Below, piece after piece: positions 18,029 through 25,378 of a stretch of DNA of 64,000 bases; the stretch's first letter is position 1, and each line of letters opens with the position of its first letter. Origin of the DNA: Arcticibacterium luteifluviistationis. Its GTDB lineage: Bacteria; Bacteroidota; Bacteroidia; Cytophagales; Spirosomataceae. The stretch covers positions 5,208,001-5,272,000 of the forward strand of contig NZ_CP029480.1 in assembly GCF_003258705.1 (NCBI RefSeq), given 5' to 3'. The notes below the pieces were generated by a model, which saw only the letters and a program-made list of their open reading frames with translations, made no database searches and was not told the DNA's origin. A program made the translations under genes and the position numbers.

Positions 18029-18733
18029 CTAATTCCCACTCCGCATAATGGCATCTCTAGAACCTTCTGTCTTGGGTATGTAGTCACCTTTTTTCCAAGC
18101 CTTATTGGTAAACGTACCGTCCTTTATTGACCTGATAAAACTAGCCCAAGCAAACGGACTAGTAAGCGGATTTGTAGTTATAGTTCCCCTACTCTGAATG
18201 TGCATGAGCTGCTGATTCATGGCATAACGGTAATTGGCGTCAGCACTCATGCCTTGCATAGCAAAAGCCCTATCAAGATTTTCACGACTCAAGTTTTCTT
18301 CCATATTTGCTCGCTCTCTAGCATCAGGAAGTTCCATTTCTATGAGGGCTAATTTAAATTCTTCTTCTGTGCTAAAAGGATAAACTTTAACTTCTTTTAA
18401 CATGGTCGCGTCTTCCCTAAGCTCCACCACGGCCGAATATGACAAACTTACATCTGACGGAATGATGTGAAATTGTTTCTTAAAACCGAGGTAGCTAAAA
18501 ATCAAACTATCGCCTGGAAAAACATTGATTAAGAAGTAACCTTTAGCATTTGTCAAGGTACCCTTACCAGCCCTTTCATTGATAATATATGCCCCTGGAA
18601 GTGGCTCATCGTCATCTCCATCAATCACAAAGCCACTGAAGGTTACAAACTTCTTATCCCCTTGGGCATAGGTCTTACCTACTGCCAAAAAGGCTATTAA
18701 AAACAGAACGAAAAGTATCTTATTTTGACGCAT
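18029..18733 (-). CDS. exported protein with CarboxypepD_reg-like domain
   Basis: A 234-residue protein with a signal peptide (about 1-23). A beta-sandwich at about 28-115 is of the carboxypeptidase regulatory-like type common in Bacteroidota: VTFSGFVIDGDDDEPLPGAY, then NAKGYFLINVFPGDSLIFSY and LGFKKQ. The C-terminal half is helical and polar (about 120-234) and unrecognised. Its start shares a base with the cdsA stop, so it is the last gene of the gldD operon. Such domains occur in outer-membrane and secreted proteins. The function is unknown. Confidence 0.78.
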   Translation of the reverse strand: MRQNKILFVLFLIAFLAVGKTYAQGDKKFVTFSGFVIDGDDDEPLPGAYIINERAGKGTLTNAKGYFLINVFPGDSLIFSYLGFKKQFHIIPSDVSLSYSAVVELREDATMLKEVKVYPFSTEEEFKLALIEMELPDARERANMEENLSRENLDRAFAMQGMSADANYRYAMNQQLMHIQSRGTITTNPLTSPFAWASFIRSIKDGTFTNKAWKKGDYIPKTEGSRDAIMRSGN

Positions 18734-19566
18734 TAAGCGAATATTTTGAGAAAAGTAAGAATAAAAGGCATTGAAAGCAACAAGCCATCGAACCTGTCAA
18801 GGAAACCTCCATGACCTGGAATAAAACTGCCAGAGTCTTTGATAGCTATACTCCTTTTAAAAAGAGATTCTACCAAGTCACCCAAAGTACCAGTTACTAC
18901 AATTATTGCTGCAATAACCATCCACTGCCATGGCTCAAGGGCATTGTAGTACTTAGAAAAAACTAACGCCGCTATTAAAGAGCTTATTGCTCCACCAAAT
19001 AGCCCCTCCCAAGTTTTCTTAGGAGATATTCTTTCAAACAATTTACGCTTTCCCATCATAGTACCTACGAAATAAGCACCGCTATCGTTGACCCAAAGGA
19101 TAACTAAAACGCCCAAAACTAAAATTGGCTTATAATGATGAGCCTCCATAGCCACTTCATTTACCAGTGCAAAGGGCACAGCGACGTAAATAATTCCTAA
19201 GAAAGTATAGCCTAGATTCTCAAAAGGCTTTGGATCCTTTCTTTTATAAAGCTTAATGAAAAAAGTAATGGCTAACAGCGGTACTATCAAGTAATAAAAC
19301 TTAAAAGGCCAGTCTCCTTTCTCTACAAAGAATGTAAGGGCGTTTAAAACAGTTCCGCAAATGGTACCATAAATAGACAAAGGTAAATTCCCATTTAAGC
19401 CTACGAGTTTATAAAACTCATATTGTGTCATAATGGAAAGGAACAAAAACACCATCCAAAATGTATAGGCAGAATAAAAAATCCCAGTTATAATAATGCT
19501 TACCCCTATTACTGCCGCAATGATTCGCTGTGTAAGGTTAGAATACTTATTCAATCTCTGATTCAT
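18733..19566 (-). CDS. cdsA: phosphatidate cytidylyltransferase (CDP-diglyceride synthase)
   Basis: Makes CDP-diacylglycerol from phosphatidic acid and CTP, the branch point for phospholipid synthesis, in the inner membrane. The 277-residue protein has about eight transmembrane helices. Near the C-terminus it carries the family signature SLFKRSIAIKDSGSFIPGHG followed by GFLDRFDG, matching the S-x-x-K-R-x4-K-D...H-G-G-x-x-D-R-x-D pattern. It overlaps the preceding DUF2007 gene by 20 bp and the following gene by one base. Confidence 0.95.
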   Translation of the reverse strand: MNQRLNKYSNLTQRIIAAVIGVSIIITGIFYSAYTFWMVFLFLSIMTQYEFYKLVGLNGNLPLSIYGTICGTVLNALTFFVEKGDWPFKFYYLIVPLLAITFFIKLYKRKDPKPFENLGYTFLGIIYVAVPFALVNEVAMEAHHYKPILVLGVLVILWVNDSGAYFVGTMMGKRKLFERISPKKTWEGLFGGAISSLIAALVFSKYYNALEPWQWMVIAAIIVVTGTLGDLVESLFKRSIAIKDSGSFIPGHGGFLDRFDGLLLSMPFILTFLKIFA

Positions 19567-19789
19567 TCTTATTCAAAAAAACTTCAATGATAACTTTAGC
19601 AACATTTACATCGCTAGTTTGAGTATATAAAATATTAGCTCCAAAAATAGGATACATAGTATCCTTCTTATTTACAATGAAACATTTTATTTCATTGTTT
19701 TCCAAGTCATTTTTGAGCAATTCCGCTTGCATGGCATTTTCTGTCTTATAGACAATCTGCCAATTATCTGATTCGGTAGAAAGTATCAT
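19547..19789 (-). CDS. DUF2007-type small protein
   Basis: An 80-residue protein that looks like the DUF2007 'putative signal transducing protein' family. The start WQIVYKTENAMQAELLKNDL and the following NNEIKCFIVNKKDTMYPIFG are the usual pattern: a beta-strand, a helix that starts at E/A-x-x-A-x-L, then a strand with a short insertion. It overlaps gldD by 4 bp (ATGA) and cdsA by 20 bp. The function of the family is not known. The C-terminal KNESEIE is polar. Confidence 0.72.
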   Translation of the reverse strand: MILSTESDNWQIVYKTENAMQAELLKNDLENNEIKCFIVNKKDTMYPIFGANILYTQTSDVNVAKVIIEVFLNKNESEIE

Positions 19790-20376
19790 TCAGTCCATTT
19801 TAAGGTTTCTAAAAGATGCATACAATCATCTTTCATATAATTTACTAGTGGTCTTAAAGAATCATTTAAAGTAGGTTCTATAAGATACACAGCACCACGT
19901 AAATAGTGCTTTGAAGTATCTGTCACATAAAATTGAAAGTGGCTTGGCACCTCTCCTTCTAACTCTATTACTACTGCTCTTTTTCCATTTTTAAGTTCTA
20001 TAACTTTCTCTACCTGAGAGTCGGCTTTAACATGATGCCTTCCGGCCAATTTATAAGCATCGTCAATATGTTTTGACAGCTTATTCAAATCACCATTTAA
20101 AGGCTTATAGGTAAGCTGTATACGTGCCATCAAGTCTTTATAATGTAGAATAATCCAATGAGGTTCAGCATTACCAAAGGTATCAGGCTCTACTATAGCG
20201 TTTACATTATGCTCAAATGTATAAGGATGTTTCTCTTCTAATTGCACGTATTTATGTGCCGGCAAATCTAAGCGATTATACCCTTTTGGTTTTGGAAAAT
20301 AATCAGAAGAACCTCCACACGAAATCAATAGCGTAGCAAACAAGACAATAAGCACATTTCTTTCTTTTTGGGGCAT
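19786..20376 (-). CDS. gldD: gliding motility lipoprotein GldD
   Basis: A 196-residue lipoprotein. The signal peptide ends in LLISCGGSS, where the Cys is the lipidation site, followed by YFPKPKGYNRLDLPAHKY, the most recognisable block of GldD. GldD is required for gliding and T9SS function in Flavobacterium. The frame extends 11 codons further upstream, but the ATG at 20376 gives a proper lipoprotein signal (MPQKERNVLIVLFATLLISC). It is the first gene of a tightly overlapping operon with DUF2007, cdsA and a CarboxypepD_reg-like gene. Confidence 0.92.
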   Translation of the reverse strand: MPQKERNVLIVLFATLLISCGGSSDYFPKPKGYNRLDLPAHKYVQLEEKHPYTFEHNVNAIVEPDTFGNAEPHWIILHYKDLMARIQLTYKPLNGDLNKLSKHIDDAYKLAGRHHVKADSQVEKVIELKNGKRAVVIELEGEVPSHFQFYVTDTSKHYLRGAVYLIEPTLNDSLRPLVNYMKDDCMHLLETLKWTE

Positions 20377-20548
20377 AGGGCTCACTTTGTGATTGACAAA
20401 GATACACAATCAATTTTCATGTACCATACCCTTTAAAATGTCGATTTAACAAGAGCTAAAAGCTTAATGGAAAAATGTTTTTTATAAAAAAAACGAGCAA
20501 ACGGTTACAAAATGAATATCGACTCAGATACTATCAAAACGAACGCTT

Positions 20549-20866
20549 ATGAATGATTTAAAACAACCAGTGTTTTTAGGAGCACGCACCAGCCTTCTTC
20601 CCGCCGACGTCACACACCTTGAAGCAGAAGTTAACTATACCATTGTGTATAGTGCTTCTGGAAAAAACGAAATACTTTCTAGCACCATGAAAAAGGTTTA
20701 CGAGTGCTTAAAAGAGCACGGAAACTTTATCCGGATAAGTAGAAAGTATGTAGTAAACATGAAGTTTGTCAAAACTAGCAATGAACAAGAACTCATCCTC
20801 TCTTCTGGAAAAGAACTCCGTCCCTCCAGACGAAAGCGAAAAGAATTAGACCAAATATTTAGATGA
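20549..20866 (+). CDS. LytTR-domain DNA-binding protein without a receiver domain
   Basis: A 105-residue protein that consists of little more than a LytTR domain (about 18-103). The pattern HLEAEVNYTIVY, STMKKVYECL and FIRISRKYVVNMKFVK is typical of this beta-strand DNA-binding fold. There is no response-regulator receiver domain. It is followed by a 36-codon frame and then a secreted FG-GAP-like protein on the same strand, which could be its target. Regulation without a phosphorylation partner would have to be by level or by an unseen partner. Confidence 0.87.
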   Translation: MNDLKQPVFLGARTSLLPADVTHLEAEVNYTIVYSASGKNEILSSTMKKVYECLKEHGNFIRISRKYVVNMKFVKTSNEQELILSSGKELRPSRRKRKELDQIFR

Positions 20867-20867
20867 A

Positions 20868-20978
20868 ATGAATACGAAACTATTACCACTGCTCCTCCTC
20901 TTAATTTCCGCTAAAATTAATACGGCACAAATTGATATTTCCAATTCTCAAAACGCCCTCTATTCTGCTATTCGGTAG
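20868..20978 (+). CDS. 36-residue signal-peptide-like frame
   Basis: ATG at 20868 follows the LytTR stop by 1 bp. The frame reads a basic N-terminus, a long Leu-rich core (LLPLLLLLISA) and a short polar tail that ends with TAG at 20976-20978. The chain looks like a signal peptide with a mature part of only about 14 residues. It could be a small secreted peptide or the surviving 5' end of a truncated secreted gene. No homologue is recognised. Confidence 0.4.
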   Translation: MNTKLLPLLLLLISAKINTAQIDISNSQNALYSAIR

Positions 20979-21008
20979 AAATGCCTTTAAGCTTTTAAAC
21001 ATAAAACA

Positions 21009-22307
21009 ATGAAAACACTTTTCACTTTCTCTATTTTACTTATATCAAGCATGTTCTCGGTTTTTTCTCAGGTTCAAAAAAAAACTAAAATTTCAAAGAT
21101 TGACGAAGTTAAATCTCCTACTGGCGAGAACGCTATCTCCGAACACAGCACTGGAGTGCGTTACTCATTAATACTTCCAGGCTCCATTTTTCCTCAGCCC
21201 CCTGCATCTGCAGCGGCTAGTACAACAAATCAGTGTATCAACGGTGGTGACCCAACACCTCCGAATATCTTATTCAGTCAAACTGTTTCCGCATCTGACG
21301 GAGCTGTAGGTGATAAATTTGGTGAAAACATTTCAATCAATGCTAATCATGCAATAGTATCGGCAACGGCTACAAACGGAGGTAAGGGCAAAGTATATTT
21401 CTTTGAAAAAAATGCTTGCACATGGACAGAGACTCAAAACTTTAGTGAAAGCGAGACTGACTATTCAGCCTTTGGTTCTTTCCTTAAGATTCATGACAAT
21501 ATAGCATTAGCCGGCAGCAAAGATCAATATTATTCCAGCATTAAAATACGTCTATTTGAGAAAATAAGTGGCGTTTGGATTGCTCAAGACTCGGCACGCT
21601 TTGATGACCCAACTTTGACTGGGGCATCTTACAAAACTGGATATCAATTTATTGATTTAGATATAAGTGATAGCCTAGCAATTTTATCAGGTGTTACAAA
21701 TGCTACCGCCACTGGCAAAACTACTATCCTTTTCCAAAAAGGAGTAAGTGGTTGGAGCCACAGTTTCTCACTTCATGATCAAAACATCCATTCAATTCAA
21801 ACAGCAAAAATTCTCAATAATCAGGCCATTGCCTATATCGGTCAAAATAGAATTTCAACTTTGACTTATGACGGTTCAGTGTGGACTTCACACCTTAATA
21901 ACACCATAGATACAGGAGGTCTAAGCCTTATTAATAAGCTAGGCATTCATGGCAACAATCTTATCAAACTGCTTCCTGTAGACAATAATAATAGCCAAGC
22001 AGACATGATTCATTTTCTTCTGTCTACCACTTCCTCCATAACTACGTATGACTCCATACCAGGTTTAAACTTCCAGGGGAGTTATTCTGAATATCCCACC
22101 GCAGATAAATTTATTGTTTACGACAATACAATAGACCATTTTACATTTTACGAAAAATCAAGTAGCAATTGGATACCATATTCTTTTCAATCCTTTACTT
22201 CAACAGAAAATATGGGTACAATATCCGTGGACTCAGATGATTTTGTATTTAGAATCACAGAAAATTCAGCCACAAGTCAGGGGCAAATTCGCTTTGGATT
22301 CTGGTAA
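21009..22307 (+). CDS. secreted protein with FG-GAP-like beta-propeller repeats
   Basis: A 432-residue protein with a signal peptide (about 1-21). From about residue 85 it shows repeats of the type D-G-A-V-G-D-K-F-G-E-x-I-S-I followed by A-I-V-S-A-T and a 'KVYFFEK' strand. This pattern is found in FG-GAP/integrin-like propellers of Bacteroidota, where the repeat reports 'asdg-a-gd-FG-sva-i-g-VGA'. Only the first two repeats are well conserved; later ones drift. There is no clear T9SS sorting domain at the C-terminus. It lies 142 bp after a LytTR regulator. Function unknown, probably surface-associated. Confidence 0.7.
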   Translation: MKTLFTFSILLISSMFSVFSQVQKKTKISKIDEVKSPTGENAISEHSTGVRYSLILPGSIFPQPPASAAASTTNQCINGGDPTPPNILFSQTVSASDGAVGDKFGENISINANHAIVSATATNGGKGKVYFFEKNACTWTETQNFSESETDYSAFGSFLKIHDNIALAGSKDQYYSSIKIRLFEKISGVWIAQDSARFDDPTLTGASYKTGYQFIDLDISDSLAILSGVTNATATGKTTILFQKGVSGWSHSFSLHDQNIHSIQTAKILNNQAIAYIGQNRISTLTYDGSVWTSHLNNTIDTGGLSLINKLGIHGNNLIKLLPVDNNNSQADMIHFLLSTTSSITTYDSIPGLNFQGSYSEYPTADKFIVYDNTIDHFTFYEKSSSNWIPYSFQSFTSTENMGTISVDSDDFVFRITENSATSQGQIRFGFW

Positions 22308-22329
22308 ATTCGTTAAAGCAATTAAAGCC

Positions 22330-22368
22330 TTGAGAATTTTGTTCTATATTCAAGAATAAAATTCTCAA
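22330..22368 (+). promoter_or_regulatory. 11-bp inverted repeat just before the acyl-CoA dehydrogenase gene
   Basis: TTGAGAATTTT at 22330-22340 is an exact inverted copy of AAAATTCTCAA at 22358-22368, with a 17-nt spacer. The right arm ends 4 bp before the ATG at 22373. It could be a repressor operator, a terminator for the FG-GAP gene, or an RNA hairpin that masks the start codon. There is no T-run after it, so simple termination is the least likely. Confidence 0.5.
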
Positions 22369-22372
22369 CGCT

Positions 22373-24679
22373 ATGCATTACTCCCCAGGAATCAACAGTC
22401 TCTTACCATTATTTTATGTTGGTTGGGCCGACTCAGTATTAAGCCCGTCTGAAATGAAAATCATTCGTCAACACGTTGACGCCATGGATTTCCTAAGCTT
22501 TGCCGATAAAAAGCAGCTTATAAAATGGACAGACCAAAGTAACCCTCCGTCAGAAGAAACTTATAAAGAATGGTTGGCAGATATTCATGCCGGAGCCATG
22601 AAACTTGACCTTGACAAAAAACTTTCTCTGGTACAGTTGGGTATTAACATTGCCAAAAACACTTCAAAGTCTGACGACAATCAAATTTGGGATTCTCCTA
22701 AAGTCAAAGCTTCTATAGAAGGTTTAGAGATGGCTCTTGGCGTAGATAATCAACTCTCAAAAGTAGCATTCTATACCACCATCAAACCTGAGGATGATAC
22801 TCAAATAGAAGATATAGCTGGCTTTGACACAAAAAAAATACAGGCCATTTTAGACGGAAAGTTTGCTGAGCATAAAAACCGTACTAAAAAACTCATCATG
22901 GACCCCTTTTTTGAGATTCCATATGATTTAAGAGAAAAAGACGCTTTAAGGAATTTGATTTTAAAACAATGCAAAGAACTTGGGAAACAAGGATTTGGAG
23001 CACTAGCTTTTCCTGAAGAATACGGAGGTGAAAATTCGCCCGGTGCTAGTACCGCCGTTTTTGAAACCATGGCTTTAGGAAACATCAGTTTGCTTATAAA
23101 GTTTGGGGTTCAGTTTGGTCTTTTTGGAGGAGCTGTTTTACAGTTAGGTACAAAAAAACATCATGATAAATATTTGACCGAAACTGGTTCTTTAGGGCTT
23201 GCAGGCTGCTTTGCTATGACCGAAACAGGTCATGGAAGTAATGTGAGAGACTTAGAAACCACCGCTACTTATAATCCTGAAGACCAAACCATCACCATTC
23301 ATTCGCCTACACACACGGCAGGTAAAGAATACATTGGAAATGCCTTGCATTCTAAAATGGCGGCTGTTTTTACTCAATTAAAAGTAGGCGAACAAAATCA
23401 CGGTATTCATGCTATTTTAGTACCGCTTCGTGACGAAAAACATCAAGAACTACCTGGAATAACTGTTAAAGACAATGGTTATAAAATGGGGCTTAATGGT
23501 GTGGATAATGGTAGAATTTGGTTTGACCAAGTCAAAGTTCCTGTAGAAAATCTACTTGATAAGTATGGCGGAATTGATGCCGAAGGCAATTATCAAAGCA
23601 GCATAAAGAAAGAATCTAAACGCTTTTTCACCATGTTAGGAGCATTAGTTGGAGGAAGAGTATCTGTTGCCTTAGGTTCAAACACAGCAGCTAAAAAAGC
23701 TTTAGACATTGCTATAAAGTATGCTTTAAAGAGAAGGCAATTTGATTCGCTAAACGAAACCACGGAAACCTTGATTTTAGACTATCCTAGTCATCAAAAA
23801 CGTTTATTTCCACTTGTAGCAAAATCTTACGCTTTAAGTTTTGCTCTAGAAAGCCTACGAGACAAATTCATAGAACAATACAATCATACAGACAAAAGAG
23901 AGGTGGAAACCCTGGCAGCAGGCTTAAAGAGCTACGCTTCATGGCATGCCACGGCCACCATACAGGAGTGCCGAGAAGCCTGTGGAGGAAAAGGCTATTT
24001 GGCTGAAAATGAATTTGCCGATTTAAAGGCCGACACCGACATTTTCACAACTTTTGAGGGTGATAATCATGTGCTGCTGCAATTAGTAGCGAAAGCCCTT
24101 CTTACCGACTTTAAGCAAGAGTTTAATGATGGTGGTTTTATGGCCGTAGCTCGCCATGTAATGAAAAGAGTGGGTACTTCTGTAACAGACCTAAACCCGA
24201 TTACAGTAAGAAATACCAATGCCGAACATATACTGAGTTATGATTTTTTAGACAGTGCTTTTGAATTTAGACAACAAAAACTCCTGTTTACCCTCTCTGA
24301 CAGAATGCGAAACTTTCTAAAGAAAAAGCTTCATCCTTCTGAAATATTTCTTCGCGTGCAAAACCATATGATTACGCTAGCTCTGGCTCAAGTGGAACAG
24401 TATATCTACAAAGAATTTAAAGCTAAAGTAAGAGCTATGCCGAAAGACGCCGAAAAAGATGCTCTGGAAACCATGCTAAAAACTTACAGCCTAGATGCTA
24501 TACTTAGAGATAATGGCTGGTTTTTAGAAAATGACTTCTTGACAGGAGAAAAGTCTAAAGCAATAAGACGAGTGCAAAACAGTCTTTATAGAAAAATAAG
24601 ACCGCTAGCCGCTAGTTATGTGGATGCCTTCGGAATTCCGAAGGTTTTAAGAAGAGCTGAAATAGTGAAGGAGGTTTAA
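22373..24679 (+). CDS. acyl-CoA oxidase-like acyl-CoA dehydrogenase with N-terminal helical domain
   Basis: A 768-residue flavoprotein of fatty-acid beta-oxidation. The FAD/acyl-CoA part starts near residue 170. GCFAMTETGHGSNVRDLETT is the signature shared with acyl-CoA oxidases, and the catalytic base is Glu562 in TTFEGDNHVLLQ; CREACGGKGYLAENE lies just before. The first about 135 residues are helical and resemble a TerB-like module (SPSEMKIIRQHVDAMDFLSF). The protein is larger than an ordinary dehydrogenase (about 380). Whether it passes electrons to ETF or to oxygen cannot be told from sequence. The gene ends inside a palindrome shared with the next convergent gene. Confidence 0.88.
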   Translation: MHYSPGINSLLPLFYVGWADSVLSPSEMKIIRQHVDAMDFLSFADKKQLIKWTDQSNPPSEETYKEWLADIHAGAMKLDLDKKLSLVQLGINIAKNTSKSDDNQIWDSPKVKASIEGLEMALGVDNQLSKVAFYTTIKPEDDTQIEDIAGFDTKKIQAILDGKFAEHKNRTKKLIMDPFFEIPYDLREKDALRNLILKQCKELGKQGFGALAFPEEYGGENSPGASTAVFETMALGNISLLIKFGVQFGLFGGAVLQLGTKKHHDKYLTETGSLGLAGCFAMTETGHGSNVRDLETTATYNPEDQTITIHSPTHTAGKEYIGNALHSKMAAVFTQLKVGEQNHGIHAILVPLRDEKHQELPGITVKDNGYKMGLNGVDNGRIWFDQVKVPVENLLDKYGGIDAEGNYQSSIKKESKRFFTMLGALVGGRVSVALGSNTAAKKALDIAIKYALKRRQFDSLNETTETLILDYPSHQKRLFPLVAKSYALSFALESLRDKFIEQYNHTDKREVETLAAGLKSYASWHATATIQECREACGGKGYLAENEFADLKADTDIFTTFEGDNHVLLQLVAKALLTDFKQEFNDGGFMAVARHVMKRVGTSVTDLNPITVRNTNAEHILSYDFLDSAFEFRQQKLLFTLSDRMRNFLKKKLHPSEIFLRVQNHMITLALAQVEQYIYKEFKAKVRAMPKDAEKDALETMLKTYSLDAILRDNGWFLENDFLTGEKSKAIRRVQNSLYRKIRPLAASYVDAFGIPKVLRRAEIVKEV

Positions 24680-24690
24680 TTAAACCTCCT
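24669..24690. terminator. perfect 22-bp palindrome over two abutting stop codons
   Basis: The sequence AGGAGGTTTAA at 24669-24679 is followed at once by its exact reverse complement at 24680-24690. TAA of the plus-strand dehydrogenase (24677-24679) and TAA of the minus-strand gene (24680-24682) sit on either side of the axis. It can fold as a hairpin from either strand and is the only possible terminator between the convergent genes. Confidence 0.6.
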
Positions 24691-25039
24691 CTTCTTCATT
24701 TTTATCTGCTGAGTATCTTGCTAAAAGTTTTCCTGAAACCTTATAGGTAGCAGCATAAAGCAACCCTTCTTGGCGATGTGTGAAAGTTAAAAAGGCTTTG
24801 TTATACCATTTCGGGTCTGTGGCTTTCTTTTTGAAGCTTTCATGCTCCGCCACACCATAAGCTTCTCCATTATAAAATGGGGTGATTTTATATATACCAA
24901 TTCCGAAATATTCTGCTTGCTCAAGCACCTTTTCAAAGTGTTCCTGAGAAAAATAGTGGTTTCCACTTTCGTCAAATCCGTCATTAAGGTTTTCTAAACC
25001 CGCAAATACATGCTTTTCTAAAAATTCCGCTTGCTCCAT
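24680..25039 (-). CDS. hypothetical protein, 119 residues
   Basis: A soluble, acidic protein of 119 residues with no signal peptide. It has an N-terminal helix (MEQAEFLEKHVFAGLENLND), an aromatic-rich core (YFGIGIYKITPFYNGEAYGV, FLTFTHRQEGLLYAATYK) and a Glu-rich tail (NEEEEV). I do not recognise the family. Codon use and composition look like those of a real gene. It is convergent to the acyl-CoA dehydrogenase with abutting stop codons, and divergent from the ABC-F gene across a 339-bp spacer. Confidence 0.7.
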   Translation of the reverse strand: MEQAEFLEKHVFAGLENLNDGFDESGNHYFSQEHFEKVLEQAEYFGIGIYKITPFYNGEAYGVAEHESFKKKATDPKWYNKAFLTFTHRQEGLLYAATYKVSGKLLARYSADKNEEEEV

Positions 25040-25378
25040 ATCTAATTCTAATAAATTTCCGCAAAGGTTGCTTGTTTTTTTGGTGATTGGGTTAATAATT
25101 GATTCGAAAATCAGTAATTAGTTGGTAATAAGATATTGCAACCGTACATATTCCTATAAATAACCTCGAATACGGTCAATTGATTTCTCCTAGGAAAGGA
25201 AAACGTGACCGCATTGACCTTGTCAAAATCCTATTCACCGTAAAATATGCGGCGAATAGACCAATTATTCGTCGCACAAGTAAAAAAACACCTTTCAAGA
25301 GCACCTTTCAAAACGCTCTTGGATATTAAATACCCGCTAACAGGCTACTAATAATAATAGCTAAGCTAAATTTGCGGC
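25040..25378 (+). promoter_or_regulatory. 339-bp leader of the ABC-F gene with hairpins and a short frame
   Basis: No conserved gene lies here. Visible elements are: GGTCAAT/ATTGACC at 25174-25180 and 25213-25219; CTATTCACCG/CGGCGAATAG (one G-U type mismatch) at 25231-25240 and 25250-25259; a competing CGAATA/TATTCG at 25253-25258 and 25266-25271; CAAGAGC/GCTCTTG at 25296-25302 and 25315-25321, with the direct repeat CACCTTTCAA overlapping that stem; and a TAAATTTG -7-like element at 25367-25374, only 4 bp before the ATG. The arrangement resembles an attenuator, but no function is shown. Confidence 0.4.
25247..25351 (+). CDS. 34-codon short frame upstream of the ABC-F gene (possible leader peptide)
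   Basis: ATG at 25247 opens a frame that begins MRRIDQLFVAQVKKHLSRAP and stops with TAA at 25349-25351, 27 bp before the ABC-F start. Its start codon lies in the loop of one hairpin and its body runs through the CAAGAGC stem, as would be expected of a leader peptide that controls folding. No SD-like sequence is visible, and the frame may be chance in an A+T-rich region. Confidence 0.3.
   Translation: MRRIDQLFVAQVKKHLSRAPFKTLLDIKYPLTGY

Noticed and set aside
25040-25378. Known riboswitch or T-box leader before the ABC-F gene
   Set aside because: No conserved riboswitch core is visible; only simple stems are seen.
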